Assembly (NCBI GenBank): GCA_027451565.1
Contig: DAIDJC010000033.1
Location: forward strand, 1 to 16,938
Direction: 5' to 3'
DNA length: 16,938 bases
Source of the DNA: Limisphaerales bacterium
Lineage (GTDB): Bacteria; Verrucomicrobiota; Verrucomicrobiia; Limisphaerales; UBA11358
Shown here: in pieces, positions 1 through 6,815 of the stretch
How the letters are laid out: each line of letters starts with the position of its first letter
Position numbering within the stretch: position 1 is the first letter of the stretch
Translations under genes and position numbers: made by a program
The notes under the pieces: model-generated
Databases searched by the model: none
What the model was told of the DNA's origin: nothing
Seen by the model: only the letters and a program-made list of their open reading frames with translations

Positions 1-1212
1 GTTCAACCACCTTGCCGTCCATAACCCCGCCCGGACCGGGCGCGGGACCAAAACAAGCGGCAGCAAAGGGTCGGGTTGGAACCAGGATTGAGTCGCTTGA
101 TGAAAAGCGGGAATCATCAGGGCCAGGCTTAGCATGACGAAAAAGGAGAGCTGGAAACTGGCCTCGCCCAGTTGGCGGGGGTCTGCGACCAATATGACCA
201 AGGCTGCGCAGGCGAGTGAATTGAGGAGGTCATGAGGCCGTTTCATGGCCCATCCACCCAGCACGATGGTCATCATGATGGAGGCCCTCACCGCAGGAGC
301 CTCCCAGTGTGTGGCTGCGGTGTAAAACCAGATGAGAGGAATGACCAGAAGCCCGCTCCAACCCCTGGAAAGCTGCATTGCCCGCAGAACCGCCACCAAA
401 ATCCCGGAGAGGAGCGCGATGCGCAACCCGTCAATGGCAAACATGTGCATGGTGCCAGCCTGGAGAAAGGGGTCGCTAATGGCGCCATGCAGACCAGTGC
501 GCCAGCCCAGGGCCATGGCCCAGAGCAGCCGCAGGGGTTCATCCTCCACGGGTAAACCCATTGCCAGGGTCCTCTTTGCCCAGTTCAGGAACCGGTCGGT
601 GAGGGGCGGAGTGTGCAGCAGGGGAAGGGACGTTTGCCAATCCTGCAAGGTTGGCGCCTTGAGTTCAAAATAGATGTTGCGCGCGGCCAAATAACCACGC
701 TCATCAAACAACCCGTCTGCGAGCGGGCCTGGCGGGGGGGCGGCAACGCCATTGATTTCCACCGATTGACCCGTGAAAAAAAGAGGTCCGGGGTCGCCTG
801 GCGCCGTGGCCAGCAAAGTTCCCGAGGCGCTCTGCCAGTCATCGCCCAGTTTTATGGCATTCACCCTCACCATCCCCATGCCCATCACGCCCTGGTCATG
901 CTTGGCATTCACCACGCGGAGCGTGGGGGAATATTCGAGCGTGCCCCTGATGGAAATCCAGGCGGGGTCGCTGCCGAGGAGCCGCCGCAAATCATCCGCA
1001 GCCAGGGGAAGCTCATGGAGTTGGGCACTGATCCATCCCGCCAGCGCGAGTGTCAATGCCATCCCTGCAATCCGGGTTCGGGGAAGAAAAAAAGAGATCA
1101 ACCACCCCGCCAGGGCCATGCCGAAAAGCCAGAGCCATGGTATTTGGAAAAAATGACCTATAACCACACCCGCGGTGTAAGCTGCCAGCACCCAGGCGAG
1201 GGGGTGTTTCAT
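1..1212 (-). CDS. comEC: ComEC/Rec2-type DNA uptake channel, N-terminal 404 residues (partial)
   Basis: ComEC is the inner-membrane channel that carries single-stranded DNA into the cytoplasm during natural transformation. The reading frame is open for 404 codons from the ATG at 1212 to the left edge, so the C-terminal part is missing. The start MKHPLAWVLAAYTAGVVIG is hydrophobic; further membrane segments lie at about residues 29-60. A soluble DUF4131/OB-like stretch follows (about 75-210). The Competence-domain signature HMFAIDGLRIALLSG sits at residues 256-270, followed by more membrane helices. In most ComEC proteins this motif reads H-(L/F)-A-x-SGLH; here Asp and Arg replace the Ser and His. 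The start overlaps the stop of the upstream VanZ-like gene as ATGA (1209-1212), so translation is probably coupled. The family call is firm; DNA-uptake activity in this organism is inference. Confidence 0.88.
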   Translation of the reverse strand, partial: MKHPLAWVLAAYTAGVVIGHFFQIPWLWLFGMALAGWLISFFLPRTRIAGMALTLALAGWISAQLHELPLAADDLRRLLGSDPAWISIRGTLEYSPTLRVVNAKHDQGVMGMGMVRVNAIKLGDDWQSASGTLLATAPGDPGPLFFTGQSVEINGVAAPPPGPLADGLFDERGYLAARNIYFELKAPTLQDWQTSLPLLHTPPLTDRFLNWAKRTLAMGLPVEDEPLRLLWAMALGWRTGLHGAISDPFLQAGTMHMFAIDGLRIALLSGILVAVLRAMQLSRGWSGLLVIPLIWFYTAATHWEAPAVRASIMMTIVLGGWAMKRPHDLLNSLACAALVILVADPRQLGEASFQLSFFVMLSLALMIPAFHQATQSWFQPDPLLPLVLVPRPVRAGLWTARWLN

Positions 1213-1673
1213 TGCCGTTTCCTGGACCGAAGTTTCCGCATGGCCCATGCGCCGGCCAGCGCCAGGGCGCCCCCGGTGGTGTCTATGAGACAATCGCTGA
1301 AAAGGGGTGTGCGGGTGGGAACAAAGGATTGATGATATTCATCCGTGGTTGAGTAAAGAAAGACCACCGCCAGGGTGATGACCACCTCCCTCCAGAGCCA
1401 GGATTTTGCCAGGCCCGGGCGGGGTTGATGGATGGCACGCCAGACCAATAATGCAAAGATACCGTATTCAGTGAGGTGGGCGCACTTTCGGAAATAATGG
1501 TGGCATAGATCCATCCGCGCCGGCGAAATATGCGGGAATAGCCAGCGCACAAGCGGTTCAAACAAGGCTGAGGAGTGCTGGTAGGAATGGCTATCGGCGG
1601 AGGCGGTAAAAATGAGGCCCATCCATAACAGCACGGGAAACCAGTAACAAAGAAATAGCCTGAACTTTGGCAC
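1209..1673 (-). CDS. VanZ-like family membrane protein
   Basis: A 154-residue integral membrane protein of the VanZ-like family. In enterococci VanZ gives low-level teicoplanin resistance, but most family members have no known role. About four hydrophobic segments are visible: residues 5-25, 70-85, 95-110 and 130-147. Conserved family motifs are RKCAHLTEYGIFALLVWRA (about 62-80) and DEYHQSFVPTRTPLFSDCLIDTTGG (about 111-135). The start is a GTG at 1673: the in-frame codons back to the upstream stop include no ATG, and the first internal Met is residue 18, after the first helix begins. The stop codon overlaps the comEC start by four bases, so the two genes form an operon. No promoter was recognised in the 248-bp divergent region shared with pdxJ. 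Confidence 0.88.
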   Translation of the reverse strand: MPKFRLFLCYWFPVLLWMGLIFTASADSHSYQHSSALFEPLVRWLFPHISPARMDLCHHYFRKCAHLTEYGIFALLVWRAIHQPRPGLAKSWLWREVVITLAVVFLYSTTDEYHQSFVPTRTPLFSDCLIDTTGGALALAGAWAMRKLRSRKRQ

Positions 1674-1921
1674 GCGAAATGAAAGCCGGAATCAGCGGGT
1701 CGCGCAACAAGAATTTAAATGTGAGCATCCATCATTTGAATCCGTCCTGCCAACCGCCTTGACGGAGTGGTCAGTGAGGAAACGATCAAAGCTTTTCCCA
1801 CCTTTCAGGGCAGGTTTCTTTGCGATTGCCAAAAAGCCCGGCCTTCGGCCATTCTCAAACGACGGCCTTTGGGTGCTCCTGCCATTTGGAATGGAGGGGG
1901 GATACGCAGGCGTTGCCACAC

Positions 1922-2695
1922 ATGCTGAAACTAGGTGTTAACATAGATCATATCGCCACCCTGCGGGAAGCCCGGTACCGGGGATTGGCCAGCGGGGAGC
2001 CGGATCCCACATTGGCAGCCCAAGTCTGCGTGGCGGCAGGGGCGCATGGCATTACCGCCCACCTCCGGGAAGATCGCCGCCATATCCTGGACAGGGATGT
2101 TTTTCTAATTCGCAGCAAAATCCAGTGCCGGCTGAATCTGGAGATGGCCAATGTGCCGGCGATCGTGGATGTGGCGCTGAAGCTCAAGCCGGATATTGTC
2201 TGTCTAGTTCCCGAGCGTCGGCAGGAATTGACCACCGAGGGAGGGTTGGATGTGGCCGGTTCCGAGGAGGCATTAACCCGTACCTGCCAAAAAATGGCCC
2301 AGGCAGGCATAGAAGTGAGCCTGTTTATTGATCCCGACCCCAGACAGATCGAGGCCAGCCGCCGGGTGGGAGCGCAATTCGTGGAACTGCACACGGGCAG
2401 ATTTGCCTCACATTTTGACGATTCCACCGTTTGCGCTGCCGTGCTGAAGGAATTGGCCGCCGGGGCGCAGCTAGCCCATGAATTGGGTCTGAAGGTAAAC
2501 GCCGGTCATGGCCTTAATTACAGTAATGTTCCCACCCTCCTGGAGGTGCCGCACCTCGTGGAGCTGAATATAGGACATGCCATCGTGAGCCGGGCGGTTT
2601 TTTGCGGGCTTGGCCATGCCGTGGGTGAAATGTTGGAGCTCATGAAACCCTATAAGGGGCCAAAGGCACCGGCTGAGGGGCAGGGGGAGCCATGA
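1922..2695 (+). CDS. pdxJ: Pyridoxine 5'-phosphate synthase
   Basis: A cytoplasmic TIM-barrel enzyme of the DXP-dependent vitamin B6 pathway. It condenses 1-deoxy-D-xylulose 5-phosphate with 3-amino-2-oxopropyl phosphate to give pyridoxine 5'-phosphate. The product is 257 residues from the ATG at 1922, slightly longer than the roughly 240 usual for the family because of a Lys/Pro/Gly-rich tail. Visible signatures are LGVNIDHIATLREAR (4-18), GITAHLREDRRHI (43-55, catalytic-base His47), LNLEMA (71-76, Glu74) and NAGHGLNY (193-200, His196), matching the E. coli residues His45, Glu72 and His193. The frame extends upstream to 1820, but that sequence is not PdxJ-like, whereas MLKLGVNIDHIATLR is the usual N-terminus. 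A GGAGG lies about 25 bases upstream, too far to act as a normal ribosome site. acpS, a common neighbour of pdxJ, is absent here. Confidence 0.97.
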   Translation: MLKLGVNIDHIATLREARYRGLASGEPDPTLAAQVCVAAGAHGITAHLREDRRHILDRDVFLIRSKIQCRLNLEMANVPAIVDVALKLKPDIVCLVPERRQELTTEGGLDVAGSEEALTRTCQKMAQAGIEVSLFIDPDPRQIEASRRVGAQFVELHTGRFASHFDDSTVCAAVLKELAAGAQLAHELGLKVNAGHGLNYSNVPTLLEVPHLVELNIGHAIVSRAVFCGLGHAVGEMLELMKPYKGPKAPAEGQGEP

Positions 2696-2709
2696 ATGAG
2701 GGGCAGGGG
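2674..2709 (+). repeat. 13-bp direct repeat across the pdxJ stop codon
   Basis: TGAGGGGCAGGGG occurs at 2674-2686 and again at 2697-2709, so a 23-bp unit is partly duplicated around the stop codon at 2693-2695. It probably arose by replication slippage and may explain the Gly/Glu/Pro-rich end of PdxJ. Confidence 0.6.
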
Positions 2710-2767
2710 AGGAGATTGCGCCTTTTTGGGGTCCCATAAATTTCTCATCATCACGCCTTGAAGGGCG

Positions 2768-2796
2768 TTGACATGGAATGGGCAAGGGACTAAATT
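2768..2796 (+). promoter_or_regulatory. Candidate sigma-70 promoter for the coiled-coil protein gene
   Basis: A perfect -35 box TTGACA (2768-2773) is followed after exactly 17 bases by TAAATT (2791-2796, four of six matches to TATAAT). Predicted transcription would start near 2803, leaving a leader of only about 15 bases before the ATG at 2818. This fits a gene whose start has no Shine-Dalgarno sequence. Confidence 0.5.
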
Positions 2797-2817
2797 TGAC
2801 CTGATCTACGAACTAAA

Positions 2818-3585
2818 ATGTTACTCCGTATCGCGCTTATTGTGGCAATTGTGGCCGGCCTGGCTGCCGGTGGCTTGGACTATTATGTGGTGTCCAACCA
2901 AGTGCCGGCCCTGACCAAACAACGGGATGATGAACACACGGCCAAGGTGACCGCCCTGACCGATCTGGCCCAGACGCGGACCAAGCTGAAGAAAACCCAG
3001 AGTGATCTGGCCCAGACGCAACAGGACCTGGCGGATACGAAATCGAGTCTGGACAAGGCTGTGGCCCGCGCGGACGCTGAAACGCGGCAGGTGGATCAGC
3101 TCAACCAAAAACTCTCCGATGTCACCTCCCAGCGGGATGACGCCCAGAATAAGCTCGCTGCCTATGGCGCCACGGGCCTGACCCCTGACCAAGTGGTTGC
3201 CCTGAACAAACAGTTGAAGGATGCCAACAAGCAGATTGCAGCTCTCAATGGGGAAAACAGCCTGCTTAATCATCAGTTGGTCATCACCAAAAACCATCTC
3301 CGTGAATTGATCGGACCGGATTTTGACATCAAACTGCCGCCCGGCCTGAAGGGCAAGGTTTTGGTGGTGGACCCCAAATGGGATTTCGTGGTTTTAAATA
3401 TTGGGGATGATTCCGGGGCTGTACCCGATGCGGAATTGCTGGTGAGCCGTCAAGGCAAACTGGTGGCCAAGGTCATTCTCCGGACGGTTGAGAAGAATCG
3501 CAGCATTGCCAACATTGTTCCAGGTTGGAAAATTGGCGAGCCGATTGAGGGGGATGAAGTCACGCCCGCTCATCCTGACACCTGA
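2818..3585 (+). CDS. Membrane-anchored coiled-coil protein, function unknown
   Basis: A 255-residue protein with an uncleaved N-terminal anchor or signal (residues 1-22, LLRIALIVAIVAGLAAGG). A long Gln/Lys/Asp-rich coiled coil follows (about 30-115 and 125-160), broken by YGATGLTPDQ. The C-terminal domain is compact and beta-rich (about 176-250: GLKGKVLVVDPKWDFVVLNIG ... KVILRTVEKNRSIANIV). It resembles the small beta domains found at the ends of coiled-coil envelope proteins, where a 'VVLNIG...G' strand pair recurs, but I do not recognise a named family. The coiled coil contains a 42-bp internal duplication. A small lipoprotein gene begins six bases after the stop, suggesting an operon and an envelope role. 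The start was chosen because it directly precedes the hydrophobic anchor and follows a good promoter. The C-terminal half would lie in the periplasm by inference. Confidence 0.85.
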   Translation: MLLRIALIVAIVAGLAAGGLDYYVVSNQVPALTKQRDDEHTAKVTALTDLAQTRTKLKKTQSDLAQTQQDLADTKSSLDKAVARADAETRQVDQLNQKLSDVTSQRDDAQNKLAAYGATGLTPDQVVALNKQLKDANKQIAALNGENSLLNHQLVITKNHLRELIGPDFDIKLPPGLKGKVLVVDPKWDFVVLNIGDDSGAVPDAELLVSRQGKLVAKVILRTVEKNRSIANIVPGWKIGEPIEGDEVTPAHPDT

Positions 3586-3591
3586 TTTCTG

Positions 3592-3762
3592 ATGAAACGG
3601 TTGTTACCCATTTTGGTTTTGTTTTTGGTTGCCGTTGCCATGGCCGTGGGACTCACGGGATGTTCCAGCACGGTGCCAGACAACGCTTCTGTCCGCCCCT
3701 GGGATGCTCCGCAGGATTGGGAGAATGGAATGGGTGGAATGACGGATTACCAGCATCGCTGA
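3592..3762 (+). CDS. 56-residue lipoprotein with Trp-rich tail
   Basis: A small lipoprotein below usual gene-calling length cut-offs. It begins MKRLLPILVLFLVAVAMAVG, a type II signal sequence, with lipobox L-T-G-C at residues 21-24, so Cys24 should be lipidated. The mature part is only about 33 residues (SSTVPDNASVRPWDAPQDW, then a Gly/Met-rich end). The pattern RPW-x-AP-x-xWE-x-G recalls tiny lipoproteins I associate with Verrucomicrobiota genomes, but I cannot confirm this without a search. The start is six bases after the stop of the coiled-coil membrane protein, so the two are probably co-transcribed. Function is unknown; an envelope partner of the upstream protein is the simplest guess. 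The clean signal peptide, lipobox and operon spacing support a real gene. Confidence 0.8.
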   Translation: MKRLLPILVLFLVAVAMAVGLTGCSSTVPDNASVRPWDAPQDWENGMGGMTDYQHR

Positions 3763-3884
3763 CAATCCAAGGTCTGCCGAATTTCAACCGCCAATTAAAC
3801 CGACGCTGATTACGTCCTGCAGTTTTCACTGCGGTCTTCGGATCGGCGGAAGTTACCGGCGGAGTGGTCTAGACATTACGAGCC

Positions 3885-4262
3885 ATGTATAGAGCACGTT
3901 CACCTTTGGATCGGCTTGTGGGTCGGGCGTTTTTTCGCCTCGTACGCAAATTTCCGGCGGTTTTTGCCCTCGTGGCCCTCGGTGGTTTGGTTCTTGTAGG
4001 TTGTTGCATTTTCGTTTTCCACGATGTTAATCCTGCGAGAGAGTGGTTTTTGCGGGTCATCGGAGTTGGATGTTTTGGTTTTTATGGTTTTCTGCTGGTA
4101 TTGCTGATTCGCAAGCTTAGAAACAAAAGATGGGTGGCATTTTGTGATTGGGCGCTTGAAATTTTTCGAGAGACTGAGACGAGTCGTGATGCCTCATCTT
4201 TTTCTCGTCCAGCTCAGTCGGCAGACGAATTGCCCCCGACCAGAAAAATTCCAAAGCCGTAA
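3885..4262 (+). CDS. Small hypothetical membrane protein
   Basis: A 125-residue open frame with two strong hydrophobic segments, FPAVFALVALGGLVLVGCCIF (about 24-44) and VIGVGCFGFYGFLLVLLI (about 58-75). Arg/Lys residues flank them (N-terminal RARSPLDRLVGRAFFRLVRK; RKLRNKR after helix 2). This pattern suggests a real two-helix protein with both termini in the cytoplasm. The C-terminal 45 residues are hydrophilic and Ser/Pro-rich. I do not recognise a family. No Shine-Dalgarno sequence precedes the ATG. It stands 122 bases after the lipoprotein gene and converges on the folate gene, with 53 bases between stops. A 63-codon antisense frame (3869-4060) is judged a shadow. Confidence 0.5.
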   Translation: MYRARSPLDRLVGRAFFRLVRKFPAVFALVALGGLVLVGCCIFVFHDVNPAREWFLRVIGVGCFGFYGFLLVLLIRKLRNKRWVAFCDWALEIFRETETSRDASSFSRPAQSADELPPTRKIPKP

Positions 4263-4315
4263 TCTGCAAAGAGACTTGCCAAAAACTCGCACCAGCCCGG
4301 GCGACGTGGTCAGGG

Positions 4316-4888
4316 TCATTTTTTACAGCGCACCAGCTTTGACGGGGTCAGCACAAAATCCAGCCGCACATCCGAGGAATCGGAGGGGATTTTGGGGAAG
4401 AGCTGGCCATCGTGGCAGACACCGCATTTGAGTCTGGAGACATTCGCCAGGATGCGGTCATAAAAGCCCAATCCCCTTCCCAGGCGGTTGCCCTCCAAAT
4501 CGAACGCCATTCCCGGGACGAGAATCAGGTTGAACTGGTCCATGGGAATCTCCGTGCAGGATGGGTGAGGTTCGCGCACCCCAAATTGTCCAGGCACGAT
4601 TTGATTTTCCAAATTGGTGATGAGCCGGGCGGAGTAGGTTTGGGTGGTGGAGTTGAAACTGGGCAGGGCGCATGAAATGCCGCGTGCCAAGGCATCCTCC
4701 AGCACCGGCCAAAGGTCCAATTCATCCGGGAGGGGGGCAAAAAAGAGGATGGCTGAGGCGCAGTGCAGTTGGGGTTTTAAACGTTCGCAAGCCTCCAGGG
4801 AGGCGGCGAGGCGCACGGCGGGGCTGACCTTTGCCAGCTCTGCGCGCATGCGGCGTCGCAAATCCATTTTAAGCGCTTTTGTTTCCAT
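4316..4888 (-). CDS. 5-formyltetrahydrofolate cyclo-ligase (methenyl-THF synthetase)
   Basis: A cytoplasmic enzyme that uses ATP to convert 5-formyltetrahydrofolate to 5,10-methenyltetrahydrofolate, returning a stored or inhibitory folate to one-carbon metabolism. With the ATG at 4888 it has 190 residues, normal for the family. Signatures are the basic N-terminal helix KMDLRRRMRAEL, AILFFAPLPDELDLWPVL (47-64), LILVPGMAFDLEGNRLGRGLGFYDR (121-145, with the substrate/ATP-loop motif NRLGRGLGFYDR) and the closing DVRLDFVLTP. A longer frame back to 4912 starts only with TTG. A second ATG at 4867, two bases after the rarA stop, is also possible and would still keep the conserved helix. It follows rarA in the same direction, overlapping it by 20 bases with the chosen start, so the pair is almost certainly one transcript. 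Confidence 0.92.
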   Translation of the reverse strand: METKALKMDLRRRMRAELAKVSPAVRLAASLEACERLKPQLHCASAILFFAPLPDELDLWPVLEDALARGISCALPSFNSTTQTYSARLITNLENQIVPGQFGVREPHPSCTEIPMDQFNLILVPGMAFDLEGNRLGRGLGFYDRILANVSRLKCGVCHDGQLFPKIPSDSSDVRLDFVLTPSKLVRCKK

Positions 4889-6263
4889 CTTTTTCGCTGC
4901 GAAGAGCCGCAAATTCGGCCCGCCATTGTTTCACCCTTTCTTGAATCTTTTTCTCCACCCCCTGTGATGTGGGGTTGTAATAGGCGCGGGTTTCACCCAG
5001 GTAATCCTGGGGAATGAAATGATTTTTTGCATCGTGCGGGTATTGGTACCCCTGCCCGTGACCCAGGCGCTGGGACCCGGCGTAATGTCCATCCCGCAAG
5101 GCATTGGGCACCGGCAGGGTGCGCCCGGTCTGGACATCGGCCAGGGCGGCATCAATGGCCACGCACGCAGAATTGCTTTTTGAGGCCGTGGCCAGGTAAA
5201 TGGTTGCCTCGGCCAGGGGGATGCGCGCCTCGGGCCAGCCCACGTATTCTGCCGCAGCCAGCGCCGCATTGGCCAGGACCAATGCCATTGGATCGGCCAG
5301 CCCCACGTCTTCCGCCGCACTGATGACCATGCGCCGGGCTATGAAACGAGGGTCTTCCCCGGCGTGAATCATTTTGGCCAGCCAGTAAAGGGCGGCGTCC
5401 GCGTCGCTGCCACGTATGGATTTGATGTAGGCGGAGATGGTGTCGTAGTGGGCGTCGCCGTTCCCCTCGTAAACAACCGCTTTTTTTTGAATGCTCTGCT
5501 CCGCCATGGGGAGGGTGATGCGGATGGTTCCGTCCGCTTCCGGCGGGGTGGTCAGGGCTGCAATTTCCAATGAATTCAAGGCTTTGCGTGCGTCTCCATC
5601 GGAGAGCCGCGCCAGATGGCCCAATGCTGCCGGATCCGCACTCAACCTGAGATGTCCCAAGCCGCGTTCCTTGTCCTGCAGGCTTTGCTGGAGCAGGGTC
5701 AAAAGCTCTGTTTCCGAAAGGGGTTTGAGTTCGAATATCTGGGATCGGGAAACCAGCGCCGGATTGACAAAGAAAAAGGGGTTGTGTGTGGTTGCGCCGA
5801 TGAGCCGTATGGACCCGCTTTCCACCTCCGGCAGCAGTATATCCTGCTGCGCCTTGTTGAACCGGTGGATCTCGTCAATGAACAGGAGCGTGGGTTCCCC
5901 CGCGCTGCCCAGCCACTGGACCGCCCCCGCCAGGACGCGGCGCATGTCTGCCACGTTGGATTCCACGCCGCTGAGTTGCTCGAACCGGCTTCGGGTCCGC
6001 CCGGCGATGATTCGTGCCAGCGAAGTTTTGCCCGTGCCTGGTGGACCGTAGAAAATCACGGACTGGACCCGGTCGGCCTCGATGGCCCGCCACAGGAGCT
6101 GGCCTGGCGCCAAAATATGGGTTTGACCAGTGAATTCGGCGAGGTTCCTGGGCCGCATCCGGGCTGCCAAGGGAGACCGTGATACGCGGTCAGGAACTGC
6201 GGGGTCATTGGAGATGCCCATGGGTTTCCCGCGCCTGGTTTGAAACAAATCTTCCTGCCCCAT
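4869..6263 (-). CDS. rarA: Replication-associated recombination protein A (RarA/MgsA, WRNIP1-type AAA+ ATPase)
   Basis: A 464-residue AAA+ clamp-loader-like ATPase acting at stalled replication forks. Domains in order: N-terminal tail; AAA+ core with Walker A GPPGTGKT (73-80), Walker B LLFIDE (126-131), sensor-1 GATTHNP (156-162) and arginine-finger region ALVSRSQIF (169-177); lid helices; C-terminal tetramerisation domain with YEGNGDAHYDTISAYIKSIRGSDADAALYWLAKM (about 264-297) and PNALRDGHYAGSQ. The tail MGQEDLF contains QEDLF, which matches the consensus beta-clamp-binding pentapeptide Q-x-(D/S)-L-F. This supports the ATG at 6263 over the internal Met15. Length and motif order are normal. 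The folate cyclo-ligase gene lies directly downstream. Confidence 0.96.
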   Translation of the reverse strand: MGQEDLFQTRRGKPMGISNDPAVPDRVSRSPLAARMRPRNLAEFTGQTHILAPGQLLWRAIEADRVQSVIFYGPPGTGKTSLARIIAGRTRSRFEQLSGVESNVADMRRVLAGAVQWLGSAGEPTLLFIDEIHRFNKAQQDILLPEVESGSIRLIGATTHNPFFFVNPALVSRSQIFELKPLSETELLTLLQQSLQDKERGLGHLRLSADPAALGHLARLSDGDARKALNSLEIAALTTPPEADGTIRITLPMAEQSIQKKAVVYEGNGDAHYDTISAYIKSIRGSDADAALYWLAKMIHAGEDPRFIARRMVISAAEDVGLADPMALVLANAALAAAEYVGWPEARIPLAEATIYLATASKSNSACVAIDAALADVQTGRTLPVPNALRDGHYAGSQRLGHGQGYQYPHDAKNHFIPQDYLGETRAYYNPTSQGVEKKIQERVKQWRAEFAALRSEKDGNKSA

Positions 6264-6456
6264 GCGGATAGCCTATCATGTGCCAACGGCGGAAAAAGGC
6301 TTTTGCATCTGATTTTTTGTAAAGGATTCCGGCGGGGCAGGGCTGTGGCCGGAATTTAGGGGTCAGGGGTTCAATCGCAGGCCGGGCTTTTTGCAATAGG
6401 CAGGATGCCATTCAAAAAATAAACCCCGCCATTGCCGTGTCTAACATAACCTTTGA

Positions 6457-6474
6457 ACATGTATTGCTACATGT
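6457..6474. repeat. Perfect inverted repeat ACATGTA-TTGC-TACATGT
   Basis: Seven-base arms around a four-base centre give an 18-bp dyad about 195 bp upstream of the rarA start. It could be a dimeric repressor site or a short hairpin; nothing else here decides between them. Confidence 0.5.
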
Positions 6475-6602
6475 GGGACTTCCTGAACGATGTTAAACTT
6501 CCATTGAAGGCATGTCATCCATCGCCCAGATCCATCCCGTGATCGTTTTAATTACGGTTCAAGGATTGCTTCGAATCACGAACAGGGCAGGGAAAGGGGT
6601 TG

Positions 6603-6637
6603 GGGATCAGGTTTCCGAACTGTGATCCCGTAATTTT
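6603..6637 (+). terminator. Weak terminator-like inverted repeat
   Basis: GGGATCA (6603-6609) and TGATCCC (6623-6629) are separated by 13 bases and followed by GTAATTTTT. Seven pairs plus a short T-run could end plus-strand transcription, but no plus-strand gene lies just upstream, so this may be chance or a relic of a lost gene. Confidence 0.3.
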
Positions 6638-6778
6638 TCCTGTCACTCAATTTGCTCAAAGAACACGCTGTGTTGCCACAGCGATCCGCACTCATATATG
6701 TCGTCCATTTTCAAAAAATCTCAAGTGTTTTTTTTGTGGGGGGACCAGGATTTCGGGTGGATTTTTCATCAGGGCGCG

Positions 6779-6801
6779 TTGACTCACGGCTAAATGTTAC
6801 T
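6779..6801 (-). repeat. IS left end, outer copy of the two-part motif
   Basis: TTGACTCA (6779-6786), nine bases, then GTTACT. It is the terminal inverted repeat proper and matches the right outer copy at 8061-8082 except for one spacer base and the last base. Confidence 0.8.
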
Positions 6802-6815
6802 TTGGGGTGGGGCCG

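Larger units (their letters stand above)
6264..6778. other. Gene-poor 515-bp interval between rarA and the insertion sequence
   Basis: No convincing coding sequence was found on either strand; the short open frames have no recognisable motifs. It should hold the rarA promoter, but I could not pick a convincing one. It contains a perfect palindrome at 6457-6474 and a GGGATCA/TGATCCC inverted repeat at 6603-6629 followed by a T-run (6633-6637). It contains no delta-60 repeat coding, although a 5'-truncated delta-60 gene lies on the other side of the IS. Confidence 0.6.

Noticed and set aside
613..1332. 239-codon plus-strand open frame
   Set aside because: It is antisense to comEC and the vanZ-like gene, which have clear family motifs; its own product has no recognisable domain and odd Arg/Gly/His-rich composition.
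1825..1865. GGCC-TTC-GGCC hairpin near a T-run on the minus strand as a terminator
   Set aside because: The stem is only four pairs and it lies upstream of both divergent genes, where no transcript should end.
2692..2739. ATG overlapping the pdxJ stop (ATGA), possible start of acpS
   Set aside because: The frame ends after 15 codons and shows no acpS similarity.
3869..4060. 63-codon minus-strand frame opposite the small membrane protein
   Set aside because: It is basic and low-complexity, while the plus-strand frame has two well-formed membrane helices with flanking positive charges.
4889..4912. Longer start for the folate cyclo-ligase
   Set aside because: It would use TTG and extend deeper into rarA; ATG codons at 4888 and 4867 fit better.
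6264..6300. Sigma-54 (-24/-12) promoter for rarA suggested by TTGGCAC
   Set aside because: The -12 element TTGC is missing at the required spacing.
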